A program made the translations under genes and the position numbers. Source: Branchiostoma floridae (Eukaryota; Chordata; Leptocardii; Amphioxiformes; Branchiostomatidae). Taken from it: a stretch of DNA of 64,000 bases. The notes beneath the pieces are model-generated. The model ran no database searches and was not told the DNA's origin. It was given only the letters and a program-made list of their open reading frames with translations. Positions 46,622-58,364 of this stretch are shown piece by piece (the stretch's first letter is position 1; the number at the start of each line of letters is the position of its first letter). The stretch covers positions 4,522,195-4,586,194 of the forward strand of contig NC_049991.1 of assembly GCF_000003815.2 (NCBI RefSeq), in the 5' to 3' direction.

Positions 46622-49504
46622 ATCTCTACATAACCACACAAAACACAACATAGGGTAATGATAACAACATTATGGATAAACTAAACTTTCACTAACCAAC
46701 ACTACAAAGAAGTTGAGACTTACCCCAAATTTTCAGCTAAGGGAATGGACCTGTCTACTGTAGCTTTCGGGACGTGACATCAGAGACATGTGACTGCAGC
46801 AGAGGGTCATAAATGCCAGATAACCTGTGTCGCCCCCCGTCTCTATTCAGCAGTGGGCACAGATGTACACAGCCTCCTTCACTCCTCTTGCAAAGAATTT
46901 CAACTTACCGTAAAATTCGGGCAAGTCACAACTTATTTGTTGTGTTGGTTAGATAAAGTTAAGTTTAGCCATAATGTAATTTACCAACACAGATGAATTT
47001 TCAGGCTATGATAACAACATGGTAGAGGGTCCTTAGTTTGGGTTTAACTTAGTGTAGTCTAATGCATGGTAAACTCTGGAGTTTAGATTGTACTGACAGT
47101 CACAGACTTAAGGTTTGGTGCAGAAAGAGTTAAGCAGAAAAAAGGGGTGGTATTTAGATTGAAATTGGGGATTTCTAAAGCTATCCTTAGGAACAAATCT
47201 TACAATTTGTTAAAAATTGAAGTATGGTTTTTATGGTTAAGCATAATTAGTTTGGGGATATATATATGAGACTTAAATGTTTGAAATGACAACATTTGGA
47301 TGTTTTTTTAAGAGTAGAATCTGGCCAAAATCTATAAAATATTTTGTTCAGATGTAATTCATAAAATCAAATCTGTTTGGATTCAGTATTTTTAAGAAGC
47401 AAAATGATTTGCCATCATTTTGTGAAATCCGAATGCAAATTTCACAATATGTACTTATTGCAAAGTTTAGCATTTCAAAAATATTGGCAGATTAAAAAAA
47501 AAACAAGGCACTAAAAGTGAATCATGTATGCTAAAACATGTAGTAAAAGAGGGTAGTCTGTGTTACATAAACTCTCACTTTCCAAGGAATGTCCCTTTCT
47601 CGAAGCGTTTCGCATTCATAGAACTGTGGGAACTATTTTAAAGAATTAAAATACCAATAGGAAGCCAATATGGGAGTCACTGTGAAAACTTGCACAAAAC
47701 AGAAAAATAGAACATTTTAGCTTGGAATCTTGGCATAAGGACTCACAGCTCAAAATCTTAACTCTGAAACCCAACTTTCAATTAATGGATGACATCATTA
47801 ATCTTAGAAGAGCCCAGTTACAAAATACTGTACTGTAGTCTATATGGGAGATTGGGTGCTTATTAAAATCAACAAATGTAATAAGTAAGAAAACAAAGGG
47901 CAGCTGGTTTTTATTTTTACATGTATTGACATCAGTGTCTGTAATAGCCAAGATTATCGAGTAATACACTTCCCTGTGGTAGCAGTGGTATGGTCCGTTA
48001 CAGGATAGCATTTGTGAAGGATTTGAGAGGACTGTACCACTTGTACAAGTTTTAGAGGTGGTGTTTTTACAAGTTTTAAAAGGAGGATGAAGATGGTAGG
48101 TTTAAGTGGTCCTATACATGGTTAGATGTATTTTTCTAGGACTATATAATAATAGAGTTTTGTTTTGGATGCAGTTTTAGCTTGTTTGGGCAGCCATTCC
48201 ATAACCAGTTGAAGTGCAATTTACATATATCCATGCACTGTATTCCCCACTGCATTCATTTTAATTGTACTGTTGTCTGTGCTGTGACAACGAAAAACGA
48301 TTTGTTTTCATCGCCACATTGAAAATATATCTTAGCTAGATGGGTAACAAACTGTTATGATTTTTGGTTAACTTAAGGTCCATGTAATTATTACGAAACA
48401 CACACGTGAAAAATGTACCCAACTAGAGATGTCATTTTTGTTTTCCCACTGCTCGAAATGTTCTTAACTATAATGTACATGAATGTTATTGCTTTTATTG
48501 TAGTTTTCTATGAGGGGTCTTAACTTTTTATAATTAGCTGCTGCAATTGTAGTCTAAGGACACAGGGTGGCCTGTGTGTCCTAAATAGTTGCCTGAAAAT
48601 TTTGTCTGCTGCTGTATTTTAGATGAAACACCTTTTAAGTATACATTGGAAGGGAGTCTTCCATTTGCACACTGTGTTTTTCATTACCACATACTGACAG
48701 TTTGCTATAAGTGGTGTAATGAAGAAAAAAAACTGTTTCTGCACTTCAAGTTTTACCAATTTACACTTCATTATAATCCAGTTCAAAGTGTAAACTGCAT
48801 ATGTGCAGCAAGATGCACTATGGGTACTATGTCAAATTTGAAAGCTGCCGAGACATGTCTCCAGAAACTTCACCTTTGACATATTACCCAGAATGCATCT
48901 CACTGTGCATGTGCACTTTGAAACATGAACTGACTTATTGTCAACTAATTATTCTTTGACCTACATGAAAATTGAATGGTGTAAAATTGTTTAGGGGCTT
49001 GTTCAATTTAGGGTTATTTCATTTTTTTTTCATTTTGAGGGGGTTCTTGCAAATCTGAAAGTAGGAGGTTCAGAAAAATTCAGTAACATACGTCGATGTA
49101 GGTTAGACATCCAGGTAATAAGATACGCCAAAAATAGTAGACAAGACAACTGGATATGGTTTNNNNNNNNNNNNNNNNNNNNNNNNNNNNNNNNNNNNNN
49201 NNNNNNNNNNNNNNNNNNNNNNNNNNNNNNNNNNNNNNNNNNNNNNNNNNNNNNNNNNNNNNCCCCTTCACAGCTTTTTGAATAAGATCCCCCCCCATTA
49301 TCGTGGTGTTCATACCATGTTGTATACTACTCAGGAAGCTGGCGATGATGACGATACTTGTGCACTTTATAAGCACAGGGTCCTGTGATATATATCCGTA
49401 AATACGAATATGTATATATGGTGTAAAATATTACCAGCAGTGGGTATAGGCAACGAGGTAGCTTGTGTATATGTATTATATCATACAATCAGAACCAAAA
49501 TAAA
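46622..49504 (+). other. MAP2K4 3' UTR
   Basis: This AT-rich, gene-free stretch follows the MAP2K4 stop (46619-46621). Overlapping AATAAA signals occur at 49499-49508, and another at 49730-49735, so the UTR may be about 2.9-3.1 kb. It contains the assembly gap 49163-49262. Coding potential is not seen on either strand. Confidence 0.5.
49163..49262. other. assembly gap, 100 N
   Basis: Exactly 100 unknown bases, probably a fixed-size gap, so real distance is unknown. Open frames crossing it are not meaningful. Confidence 0.99.
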
Positions 49505-49616
49505 TAAAAAAATTGACATTTCCCATGTTTGGTTTCTTTCTTGCTTCTGTTTGTGTTGGTGTGCGTCCATTTTACATTGTCTTTGGACACAGACAAGAGT
49601 ATTTTAGAGACAGTCT

Positions 49617-49622
49617 TTTATT
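49617..49622 (-). terminator. candidate STK19 poly(A) signal
   Basis: Plus-strand TTTATT is AATAAA on the minus strand, about 550 bp past the STK19 stop. It lies about 110 bp beyond the first MAP2K4 signals and 5' of the one at 49730, so the two convergent 3' ends may overlap. Confidence 0.35.
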
Positions 49623-50171
49623 TACAGATTTAGTCACTCACAAAAGTGATATAGTGACCATGATAGGACACTCAAACATGTTACATGTAATCATGAAAGA
49701 GACCAGTGTTGATAGACATCATCCATGCAAATAAAGACATTAATTTGATAATGATTTATGAGAAATATAAGTTGAAAGTAAATAATTAAAGCCATATTGG
49801 AATGAATCCTTCAGTTTTAAACAAGCACATTTTTTAGCAAAATTTTTAATGCAACATTACATTGAAGACATTACCACATGGAACAGAATATTGCCCACAC
49901 ATTGATAAAATTCTCACAAAATGATGGTAAAAGATAAGTCTTCAAGACATGACTGAAAGACATGGCTGGAGCCGCAGTACAACAAAGGTTACTAGAAATG
50001 TCTACAAGGAACAATGTAAGTAGATATTCTAAGATGTAAGACACGTACACTAGTCTAACAAATAGAATTCACATACATCTTAAAATAAATTTTTTCTTTT
50101 AAACTTCAGCAGCAATATCAATTGATATTTTTGGCTATCATGAGCGATATCATAACCACAACAGTCTGATG

Positions 50172-53100
50172 TCAGTCATCTTTCAGCCTTAGCAGTTCTC
50201 CTGACGTGGTCTCAATGCTGTAAGGACAGAAAACTAGCCAGTAAATTCTTGTTTACAACACTGGTACACAACAAACAACTCTGACCTTAAAAGCTATAAC
50301 TACTATGTAGTTTATAGTGTGATAGACAATGTCTAAAAGGATTATATGATCAATGGATTCAATCTGTTAAACAATAAAAAATAAAAATCTATGGATGGAA
50401 TTTCTCAAACAACTGCACAGAAGGTGAGATGTCTTCAGACCCCTTCCCAGTAGTTTATCTACAAGACAAAGTTCTGTAATAAAAAGCTTGTTCAATGTTT
50501 CAACTTCTCTTATTTTCATTATACGTCAAATATGAAGGTTCCTAAGACACACAAAATTAAGTTTCAAAGGACAGATTCCTCCTGGGAGCCGGTGTGACCT
50601 ACATTCCACCATTGCATACCAGAGATACATCTGGAACAGATTTGGGGGGGGGGTGCATACCCAGCATACTGCATTCCTGTGGAAAAATGCCTGTGCAATT
50701 CCTAGAATTTTTGCAGACTGAACGCAATATATACCACTTGACGACTCCCCTGAGGCATCGTCAAAATTATGGCCTAAACAAGACCCATTTACAAGTTAGG
50801 AGCCTTCACCTTTGACATGCTACCCACAGAGCAACTGGCTGCACACAAACAGTTGGAACTATGAACAGTCTTATTGTTTGAATCATAACGTGACATACCA
50901 TGTGACCAGGTCTCCCCCAATGATATCATGGATATGATAAGACATCCCCAGTTTCACAGAGGCTGTCATCTTTCTGGACTCCAGTTCCTTCAAGATACAT
51001 ACAAGATAAGACAAGTTCTTCAATGTAGTAAAGACTTTTAGGATACCAGAAAGAAATATAGAACTGAAAATAGTCCAGTGGATAAGAAACCCTGCCTCTG
51101 GTCAATCTGGACGAACAGATTGGGAGTTCGAATCTGGGCTGTTGTTGCTCACCTAACATGCTACTAGAAAGAGTTACAGTTTACAGGATGGGACATTAAC
51201 CCGTGGTTCTCTGCACAGTGTACTAGCGGAAGAGAGGTTGAGGAATTCAAATGTTCCCAACCAATGAATCTGTAAACACTATACAATCAAGTCATACATC
51301 TGTCTTCTCTGCCACAACCATTGGATACCTACCTGTTTCAGGATTTCTTTGTACTTGCTTTTTCTTATGGAAGCCAGGATAGCTTTTCTACCTAAAAAAA
51401 AAAAAGATAAAACAAAGTGAAATGTGAGGTTTTCAGTGGATATGTTGGGGTCAAAACAATCTGCCACTGGAGCAAAGATACTTTGGACAAAAGAGAACAG
51501 AGAGACTTGCCTTTTGTGAAGTGTTTGACAAAGAGCCCTGCCCCTGGAATGGCGAGCCACCAGCTGCCCAGATCACGGACTGTCAACACTCCAGCATTCA
51601 CCAGTTGCCTGGGAAAATAACAACAAGAAATTTTAACTGTAAGGCCTCCGCCCCTGAGGTGTTGCCAATAATTATGACAAAAACAAAATGGCTGAAACAC
51701 ACTGAAAATCCTTTTCAGTACTTTGATTTTGGTAGTTTCTATTGCGAATTCATGACACTGTCAATCCATTTCCAATGCATTAGTACTGTAATACAGCATT
51801 GTTTTCATAGCAAACTAAAAGCAACACACCTTCTTTCCCCTTTACTGTGAATTGAAATAAAAGAATTTACAGTGTCATCGTCTAAATGATTGGGCATCAA
51901 TGGCTTCCACCCCTGAGGTGTAGCCAAAATACGCACGTGATCTCCACATCCGTGAACTTGTGGTCCGTCATGATTTGCTGGGTCACGCACATCTCATTGG
52001 TCCTGCTCACCACGTCTTTTAGAAACCTCTCTGTGTCGTCGTGAAGAAAAGATAAAAAAATTACAATCTCTTTACAATTGTAGCTCAAGTCCTCCATTCA
52101 TGAGCATAACAAAAGAAACAACTGTTACAGAAAAGTCATAATACAAAAGAGGAAACTGTTCTGCTAAAGTCAAGTATTTTCTATTTGACAACAAGAGATC
52201 AATGACCTTGGGGCCACGAGTGGAGGACTAAACCACACTACTTTCAGCACAGGGGTGTCATCCTGCTATATGCTGAAGTACCTAACTATACTGCTAGGGG
52301 GACAAAAATCACTATGTCTGTTGAGGGACCTCAATACATTACCCACATAGCAAAATTCCACTTTTTACATATATTCCTTACTATTAGCAATTCACAGCTA
52401 AGATATAAAAACCCTCTCCAGCAAGACTTGTCCAGTGTCACTGACGAAAGACACTGGATGGCTGTCAGAAACATCTGACCGTTTCCAAAGTCACATCCAG
52501 TTGCTTCTTTTTGGTGTAAATAGATAAAAGGATCATAGTACTGAGTTATATATTGGTACAAATGTACACATGCACAACCAAAAACAGTACTCCATTCAGA
52601 GGTGACCATCCTTCACAGAAGAATTTTAACTATAACTTAAAGATAAAGAATAAAACTCACCAACAGTTTTGGAGAGCTCCTGGCCATAAAACGCTGTGAT
52701 GTGGTTCTTGTAGTCCTCTGTAAAGACCAGGCAGTATTCGTCTACTTCGTTCCCCAACTTCATCATCTTTACTTCATGTGCATTTCTCAGGTCGTTCTGG
52801 GGAAACAAGGAACAATGTGAGGAGACAACAAAGGTTTCTTGTTGTTCTAAGGGCGCTTAATGCCTCTATTCAAGCGTGCAGAGATTGAGTATGGAACTCT
52901 GTAGCTAACTTGATGATTTTTAATTAAGAAACACAGTCCTTCTAGTGCAACAACAACAACAAAGAAGATGGCCTACCCATGATGTTACGAACCAAAATGG
53001 CAGTCCCCATATGAACAGACTAAAACAAAACCTGTACTACTGTAAATGCAGAAATGTTCAAGGTGGTTTTATGTTCGCAGTTTTTGCAGTGACCACTTCA

Positions 53101-53673
53101 CCAGGAACTTAAATCACTGTGAACATTTTTCCATTATAGTATGAGACTGCAGTCTATGGCACTATCTATTTAAAACCATTGCAAACACTCCATTTTCTCG
53201 CTACCGTGAAATTAAATCCCAGCAAAGTTAACTGCATTTACAGTAATTATACCAACCAGTTACCTGTCCACCAGTGTCTTATTCTTCACCGCACTGTAGA
53301 GCTGATGCTTCATGATGGACAAACAAGATGGCCTACCAATGATGTCACAAACCAAAATGGCAGCCCCCATGAACAAAGGTTAAAACACTATACCAACCAG
53401 TTGCCTGTCCACCAGAGTCTTATTCTTCACCACACTGTACAGCTGATGCTTCATGATGATTGGAGGAATCCTCCCCTCGTACGTCTGCTTGGGGAACAGC
53501 GAGCACAGGTACATCATGGCGGCCTTCGTGTCGCTGGGCGCGGCCGCGCTGATGTGTTCTTCGCTGTCCGAACCCCACTGCGGACTGGAGGGGGCGGGTC
53601 TCACAGGAGCACCTACGTGAACTCGCTTTCTCCGCTTGAAGACATCAGGCATTAGAGCCTTACGCTTGCTCAT
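50172..53673 (-). CDS. STK19: STK19 (winged-helix repair factor; formerly G11/RP1)
   Basis: In human cells STK19 is a DNA-binding winged-helix protein of transcription-coupled nucleotide excision repair; its earlier kinase label is disputed. Exons in coding order: 53398-53673, 52661-52796, 51937-52030, 51511-51608, 51333-51391, 50899-50987, 50172-50217. Joined length is 798 nt, 265 residues, close to the 254-residue human form. Matching stretches include a basic N-terminus (KRRKRVHV), FPKQTYEGRIPPII, VDRQL, VFTEDY, NAGVLTVRD followed by GSWWLAIPGAG, KSKYKEIL, YHIHDIIGG and the C-terminal TTSGELLRL. Coding intron 4 uses a GC donor (AAAAG|GCAAGT). The 3' end of exon 1 with its donor is duplicated in intron 1. 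Divergent partner of DXO. Confidence 0.93.
51070..51150 (+). mobile_element. tRNA-like SINE head
   Basis: A box A-like TAGTCCAGTGGATAAG and box B-like GGAGTTCGAATC are spaced as in a tRNA. It lies in STK19 intron 5, opposite to the gene. Its tail is not defined. Confidence 0.4.
52437..52479 (+). ncRNA. hammerhead-ribozyme-like motif, degenerate copy
   Basis: Order seen: GTCA, CTGACGA (52441-52447), a short hairpin using GACA/TGTC, GAAAC (52468-52472), ATC, TGAC. GTCA and TGAC can pair as stem I. The cleavage-site triplet is ATC rather than GTC, and stem II is short and imperfect. The surrounding words (TCTGACCGTTTCCAAAG) are shared with the copy at 63566, so both belong to one repeat family. 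Activity is not shown. Confidence 0.35.
53038..53245. mobile_element. MITE, TACTGTAAATGCA ends
   Basis: Starts TACTGTAAATGCAGAAATG and ends AACTGCATTTACAGTA. The body closely follows the copy at 61762-61966 ('cagtgaccacttca', 'cgtgaaattaaat'). In STK19 intron 1, directly beside the duplicated exon end. Confidence 0.75.
53246..53318 (-). pseudogene. duplicated 3' end of STK19 exon 1
   Basis: About 70 bp match 53387-53459 (the end of exon 1 and its donor GTTGGTATA) at a 141 bp offset. The copy has a C-to-T change that turns a Gln codon (CAA) into TAA. It has no acceptor of its own and should not be used as an exon. A second intron block with 'aaaatggcagcccccat' is also repeated, near 52995 and 53357. 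Confidence 0.85.
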
Positions 53674-53799
53674 TATCTGTCAATGAAAAAAGTCTTCTAT
53701 AGTCAAGTTAAAAAGTTAACGACCTTCCCGCGCCTGATTGCGCAAGGGCGGTGCCCATCTCCGTTTCAATAGCCCTTGGGCCAGACAACACAATCTCTA

Positions 53800-53985
53800 C
53801 AGCAGGGGGCTAGTCCACTGGTACTGGTGTGTGTTCAACTTCCATACTCTTTCCCAAATGCTGAGTGCTCAGCAGAGAAAGCAGCATGTACCCTTTTTAA
53901 AGTCTTTGGTATGACTCAGTCGGGGATCAAACTCACGACCTAACCGAATGCAAGGCAAACACTCTACCCACTAGGCCATTGCACC
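53800..53985 (-). mobile_element. tRNA-derived SINE
   Basis: Minus strand starts GGTGCAATGGCCTAGTGGGT (box A), then GTGAGTTTGATCCCCG (box B), followed by a body ('accaaagactttaaaaaggg', 'gctgagcactcagcattt'). It lies about 130 bp upstream of the STK19 start codon, in its promoter region. The 3' end is approximate. Confidence 0.65.
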
Positions 53986-55043
53986 AATTTTTTCTATAGT
54001 CAAAGCAGTTTGGTATTAGAAAAATAATATAAACTTGAAAGATAGTTTGTCAACAAGCTGAATATACAATTAGTTGGAAACAGTAAAATGTTTCAGGTAG
54101 CATCCACTTACTTTCCATCTGTAAATCAACACAAATTAGATGCTATTTCACGTTTTGTTTTGCTTTAATGGCTACATTACAAATCATTAGGTAACACTAA
54201 CAGTTCGAGAGTTTAATACTGGCTCCTGAGCTTACTAATACTAACGGAATGTGCTGTAACTTCGGACGTAAATTAACGAGTTCGACATCGTATTGTAGCA
54301 GTGTCAGTTGTCTGAAAACTGTTGTGTTTTGACTAATGATAAATGGGCGTGGTGGTGTTTGGGAATTTTCCGTTCAGGAGTTTATTTTACATCGTCTGTG
54401 CACGATTTACACCATGCATCTCGGCCGGTAAAACAGAAAGTTGTTGTTATAGATATTGCGTTCCACATTGTTCCATTCTAAATAGGGTACCCTAACTTCG
54501 GATTACAAATACCTCTGTCTCTCTTTGACTCATTGGAACGATTTTAAGAAAACAAAAAGAAGAATTTTGTGTCAACTAACTTCATCTTCCCCCTGGTTCG
54601 TATTTTTGGACCGTGCGTAAGTTTCCTCCAATGCGAGGCCCGCTGTAACTTAGCGATTGTTTCCGCCGCTTGTTGCATTCCAAGTCACTTCAACGCTGAC
54701 GATCTGTTTCTTCGTATGGCGATGAGACTAAATACACTTTTCACACCCATGGCTCTTGAGTATGAGCGCACAAAATGCCACAAATTTGTTACAAGAATGC
54801 CGAATGTGTCGGCAGGCATGGTAACACCGGAAACAGATATGCTGACCTCTGCATGGCACCCGGCACGTGATCTCAAAGTATGCCGCAAATCCTCCATCAG
54901 TGCAGTGCAAAGTCATTGATATCTTTCAACCAAATCCTCGATTTTTTTGGGACCGCAAGCTGTATTTTTCTTGGTTTATTTTTAGGCAAGCAATGAGAAA
55001 TTCACTTTCAATTATGTTCTTGTTATGATGCACTCAGCGATTT

Positions 55044-57156
55044 CGGCTACTTCACAATCTAATGTACCCATTTTTTTTCTGACATGTTATCAGTTGATAG
55101 CAAAAGATACACAGCCTATAGCTGTTTTATAAATTCATTTCCCAAAACCTGGTACAACAAGGAACATGTCACAAAAAGAATTTTGTAAATCGGTCAATAT
55201 TTGGCAAAAATATTGACCAAAATATAACCTAAAAATGCCCAATTTTAAGCGTTATCGGGGACCATTCAGTTTTTACTAATTCTTAAACCTCAGATCTAAC
55301 AGAAAAATTGTAGTTGGTAGTTAGAAACCACTTGCTTTTGATATGCGGTCATGTGACTACTAGTGATTTTATGCTTTTTTTGAAGGACATGCCCATTTTT
55401 TGGTTCCATAGGAACTATTTTTCCATTTTACCCACATGTTGACAGATTCCAATGTTATTTTAACTGGATATATCTGTAGTCTGTAGCAGCTAATTGTTTG
55501 GTAATATTGGTGTTGTCTTTGTATGTAAAAGTAAGGTATTGTGTGTGTATAAGGTCAGAAGTAGAATAAGATCAGTAGCACACTCTTATGACATATTATT
55601 TACAAGCAAAGTCCAGGATGTCATTTTCCGAAAAAAATCTGTAGCGTCCGTACCCCCTTTAATTTCTGTACTAAGTAAATCCCAGAAGCTTGTGATTATG
55701 ACAGTTTAGAGGTCTCTATTACCACATACTAGAACACCCTTTAAACCATTGCTGTCCTGAAAACTTTGTCTAGTATAGCACTGTAAACATCAAAATGTAG
55801 CGTCCGTACCCCCTGTAGCGTCCGTACCCCCACCTGTAGCGTCCGTACCCCCATTTGAAGCTTTTTAGCAAAATGCTGTTAAAATTGCTGTCCAACTGCT
55901 ACAATTCTGATTCAATACATTAATTACAGTTCTTAAAGATATGATTGGTTAACTTTTTTCTCTAAAAATGTGACTTTTCAATGAATTTGAGCTGCATTTT
56001 TCTGAGATTTCCTCCACAAATCCACATTTGCTACACCCCCTCAGACTTCATAAATGGTTCATTCCAAAGCAGCCAAAGATGGATGTGAGATGATATTTGA
56101 TATTCCCCCATGAGTTTAGCTGATATAAGAACACCAGTTTGGTAGATCTACATTATACAAGGCATAAATTTAACATAGTATTACATAGTATGTAATGTGT
56201 AGCGTCCGTGCCCCCTGCACTATTGTTTCTCTTGTCCAAACCAATACATTGTATGTACATAGCATGTATTCAAGAAAGATGCAAGTATACATTGCTGGTT
56301 TGATGGCATGGGAAGCACTGTGTTATATTCTTTTATGTAAACCATCACTCCTTTATCACAGATTCTGTAAAATCTTCTATCAGTAGGCCTGTTATCAAAA
56401 AGTAGAGTACAGATCCAACTGAGTGGAATCTCAACTGGCATATTTATATTCTCATTTTCTTTGTTTAACTGCTGCAGTAGCATTAATGGATGCTTCAATT
56501 AATAAATAGTTAATGATTATTAGAAAATAGACATGTTTAGTGGGCTAATTCCATTGTTCACTACCAGTCTTTACTATAATTGTGTAGCGTCCGTACCCCC
56601 CTTGAAATGTTCATTAATGGTCATATGAAAGATTCTATGTTATGTTATACACTATATCTGTTGTAATTTTATGTAGAAGCCCAATAAGGATAGATAACCA
56701 CCAAAATTTAGCTACTATGGTGCCTGGATTAAGAATTATAGTATTTGATCTTTGCTTCAAGCCAAAATACCCGCATATCATTATAGCTGCTTTAGTAACG
56801 GATGACTAGAAAATGACCTAACATAGTCATACTGCAACTTGAGTTGATTTTCTAGCATAGCAAATGCTAATTATACAAGAAGATAAGGATAAAACACCCA
56901 TTTTCTGTTCTAATGTTGAATATACAGTATGCTGCAGTTCTAGTAATTCTACAGTTGTAGCGTCCGTACCCCCTTAGTGATCCATTTATAAAAGCCCATG
57001 TACAGAAGTTATAAAAGCTCGTTGTGCGGAGATCCTTTAGGATAGTAAGCGCAAGGTGTGTACCATTGAACTGCTAACAACAAAAAAAGAATAAAATGGA
57101 GTTGAATTTTCACCCCTAGTGACCCCCTTTTGGTACATTAGATTGTGAAGTAGCCG
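55044..57156. mobile_element. 2.1 kb element with perfect 25 bp inverted ends
   Basis: The ends, 55044-55068 and 57132-57156, are exact inverse copies beginning CGGCTACTTCACAATCTAAT. TTT flanks both sides, a possible 3 bp duplication. The interior is AT-rich and non-coding but carries seven copies of an 18-mer. I cannot assign it to a superfamily. Confidence 0.8.
55640..56973 (+). repeat. seven dispersed copies of TGTAGCGTCCGTACCCCC
   Basis: Copies are at 55640-55657, 55796-55813, 55814-55831, 55835-55852, 56198-56215, 56583-56600 and 56956-56973, all on the plus strand. Six are identical; the fifth has A to G (CCGTGCCCCC). Copies 2-4 are clustered, the rest are 350-380 bp apart. The GC-rich word stands out in an AT-rich background that is itself not repeated. 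Confidence 0.95.
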
Positions 57157-57538
57157 TTTGCATATTGTCAGATCGGGCGGGCCGCGCGCTGACTTCAAAG
57201 CCTGTCGCGAACTTTATGGGAGTGTAAGGTTTCATGTAGACATGAGTTTGCTACATCAATGATCCAGTCGCGTCGTGTTTCGTCAGACGGTCACTGAGAT
57301 TTTTCAAACTCAAGTTTATACGACGGGTACAAGCTAGATTAAATGCAATTTTACCGATTTGCGAGCCCTACTTGACTTATGTACAGCGCGACCAGAGGTG
57401 CCTGCACTGTTGTAGGATGTTACATTTCGAACAGCGGTCAACAGATATGACCGTGACGTAACTTGGGGAGGGCGTTCGACGCCACGATTACTTTGTAATT
57501 TCAGGTCAGTTTGATTGCCAGATAAACTCCCCAGTACC

Positions 57539-58364
57539 CAGGTGGTGCCTATCTACCTTCCCAGAATGCATCAATACACATCCAACAATTCACACCCCAG
57601 ATGGCTTACCGTGGCCCACAATCATATGGATTTCTTATGTTACCTTTCAAAATACAGCATCTAGTATAATATTATCAGCAAATCTTTATTTTCTTTAATT
57701 GTCAACAGACTAAAATGGTCCATGAGAATGTCGATTTTTGTTACTTTTGTACAACACTTAATAAATTGTGTGATAAACATTAATGCAAAGATTCATGTTA
57801 AAAATTGTGCCCAAACTTCACCAAACAGCAGTGTTTCTCTGATAATACTATTGATTGATGATATCATACCACTTGCGCATCAGAAAAACACAAATGCACC
57901 AAAAAGCACTCATGGGAAAGTAAAGAAAATGATATTTGATATATTGTTTTTGTAATAATTGTCGACAAATATCATTTTCTTTACTTTTCCATGAGTGCTT
58001 TTTAGTGCTTTTGTGTTTTTCCGATGCACAAGTAGTATAGCATCATCAATTAATGCTGTTTTGAGAAAAACACTGCTATTTGGTGAAGTTTGGGAACAAT
58101 TTTTGACCTGAATATTGCATCAATGTTTATCACACAATTTATAAAGTTGTAGGCAAGTAACAAAGATCAAGACGTTCTCATGGACTAATTGAGTCTGTTG
58201 ACAATTCAAGAATTTAAAAATATACTGATAATATTGTACTAGATGCTGTATTTTGAAAGGTAACATAAGAAATCCATATGATTGTGGGCCACAGTAAGCC
58301 ATCTGGGGTGTGAATTGTTGGATGTGTATTGATGCATTCTGGGAAGGTAGATATTCACCACTTG
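57539..58364. mobile_element. 826 bp fold-back element (MULE-like), 9 bp target duplication
   Basis: Two arms of about 400 bp are near-complete inverse copies with a loop of roughly 30 bp around 57945-57970. Ends are CAGGTGGTG and CACCACTTG. CCCAGTACC is duplicated exactly at 57530-57538 and 58365-58373. Long inverted arms with a 9 bp duplication are typical of Mutator-like elements (family knowledge). No protein is encoded. Confidence 0.85.

Noticed and set aside
49080-49376. 98-residue minus-strand frame
   Set aside because: It runs through the 100 N assembly gap.
39433-53459. Identical 141 bp offset of the MAP2K4 and STK19 junction duplications, considered as a shared mechanism
   Set aside because: Two cases are too few; the PLA2G6 spacings differ (198-244 bp). 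Treated as coincidence.
54569-54919. 116-residue plus-strand frame inside the 4.47 kb element, considered as a transposase fragment
   Set aside because: No catalytic motif or recognisable domain; an antisense frame of similar length exists over the same bases.
55640-56973. The 18-mer array considered as a CRISPR array
   Set aside because: Spacing is irregular (0 to about 365 bp), the host is eukaryotic, and there are no cas genes.
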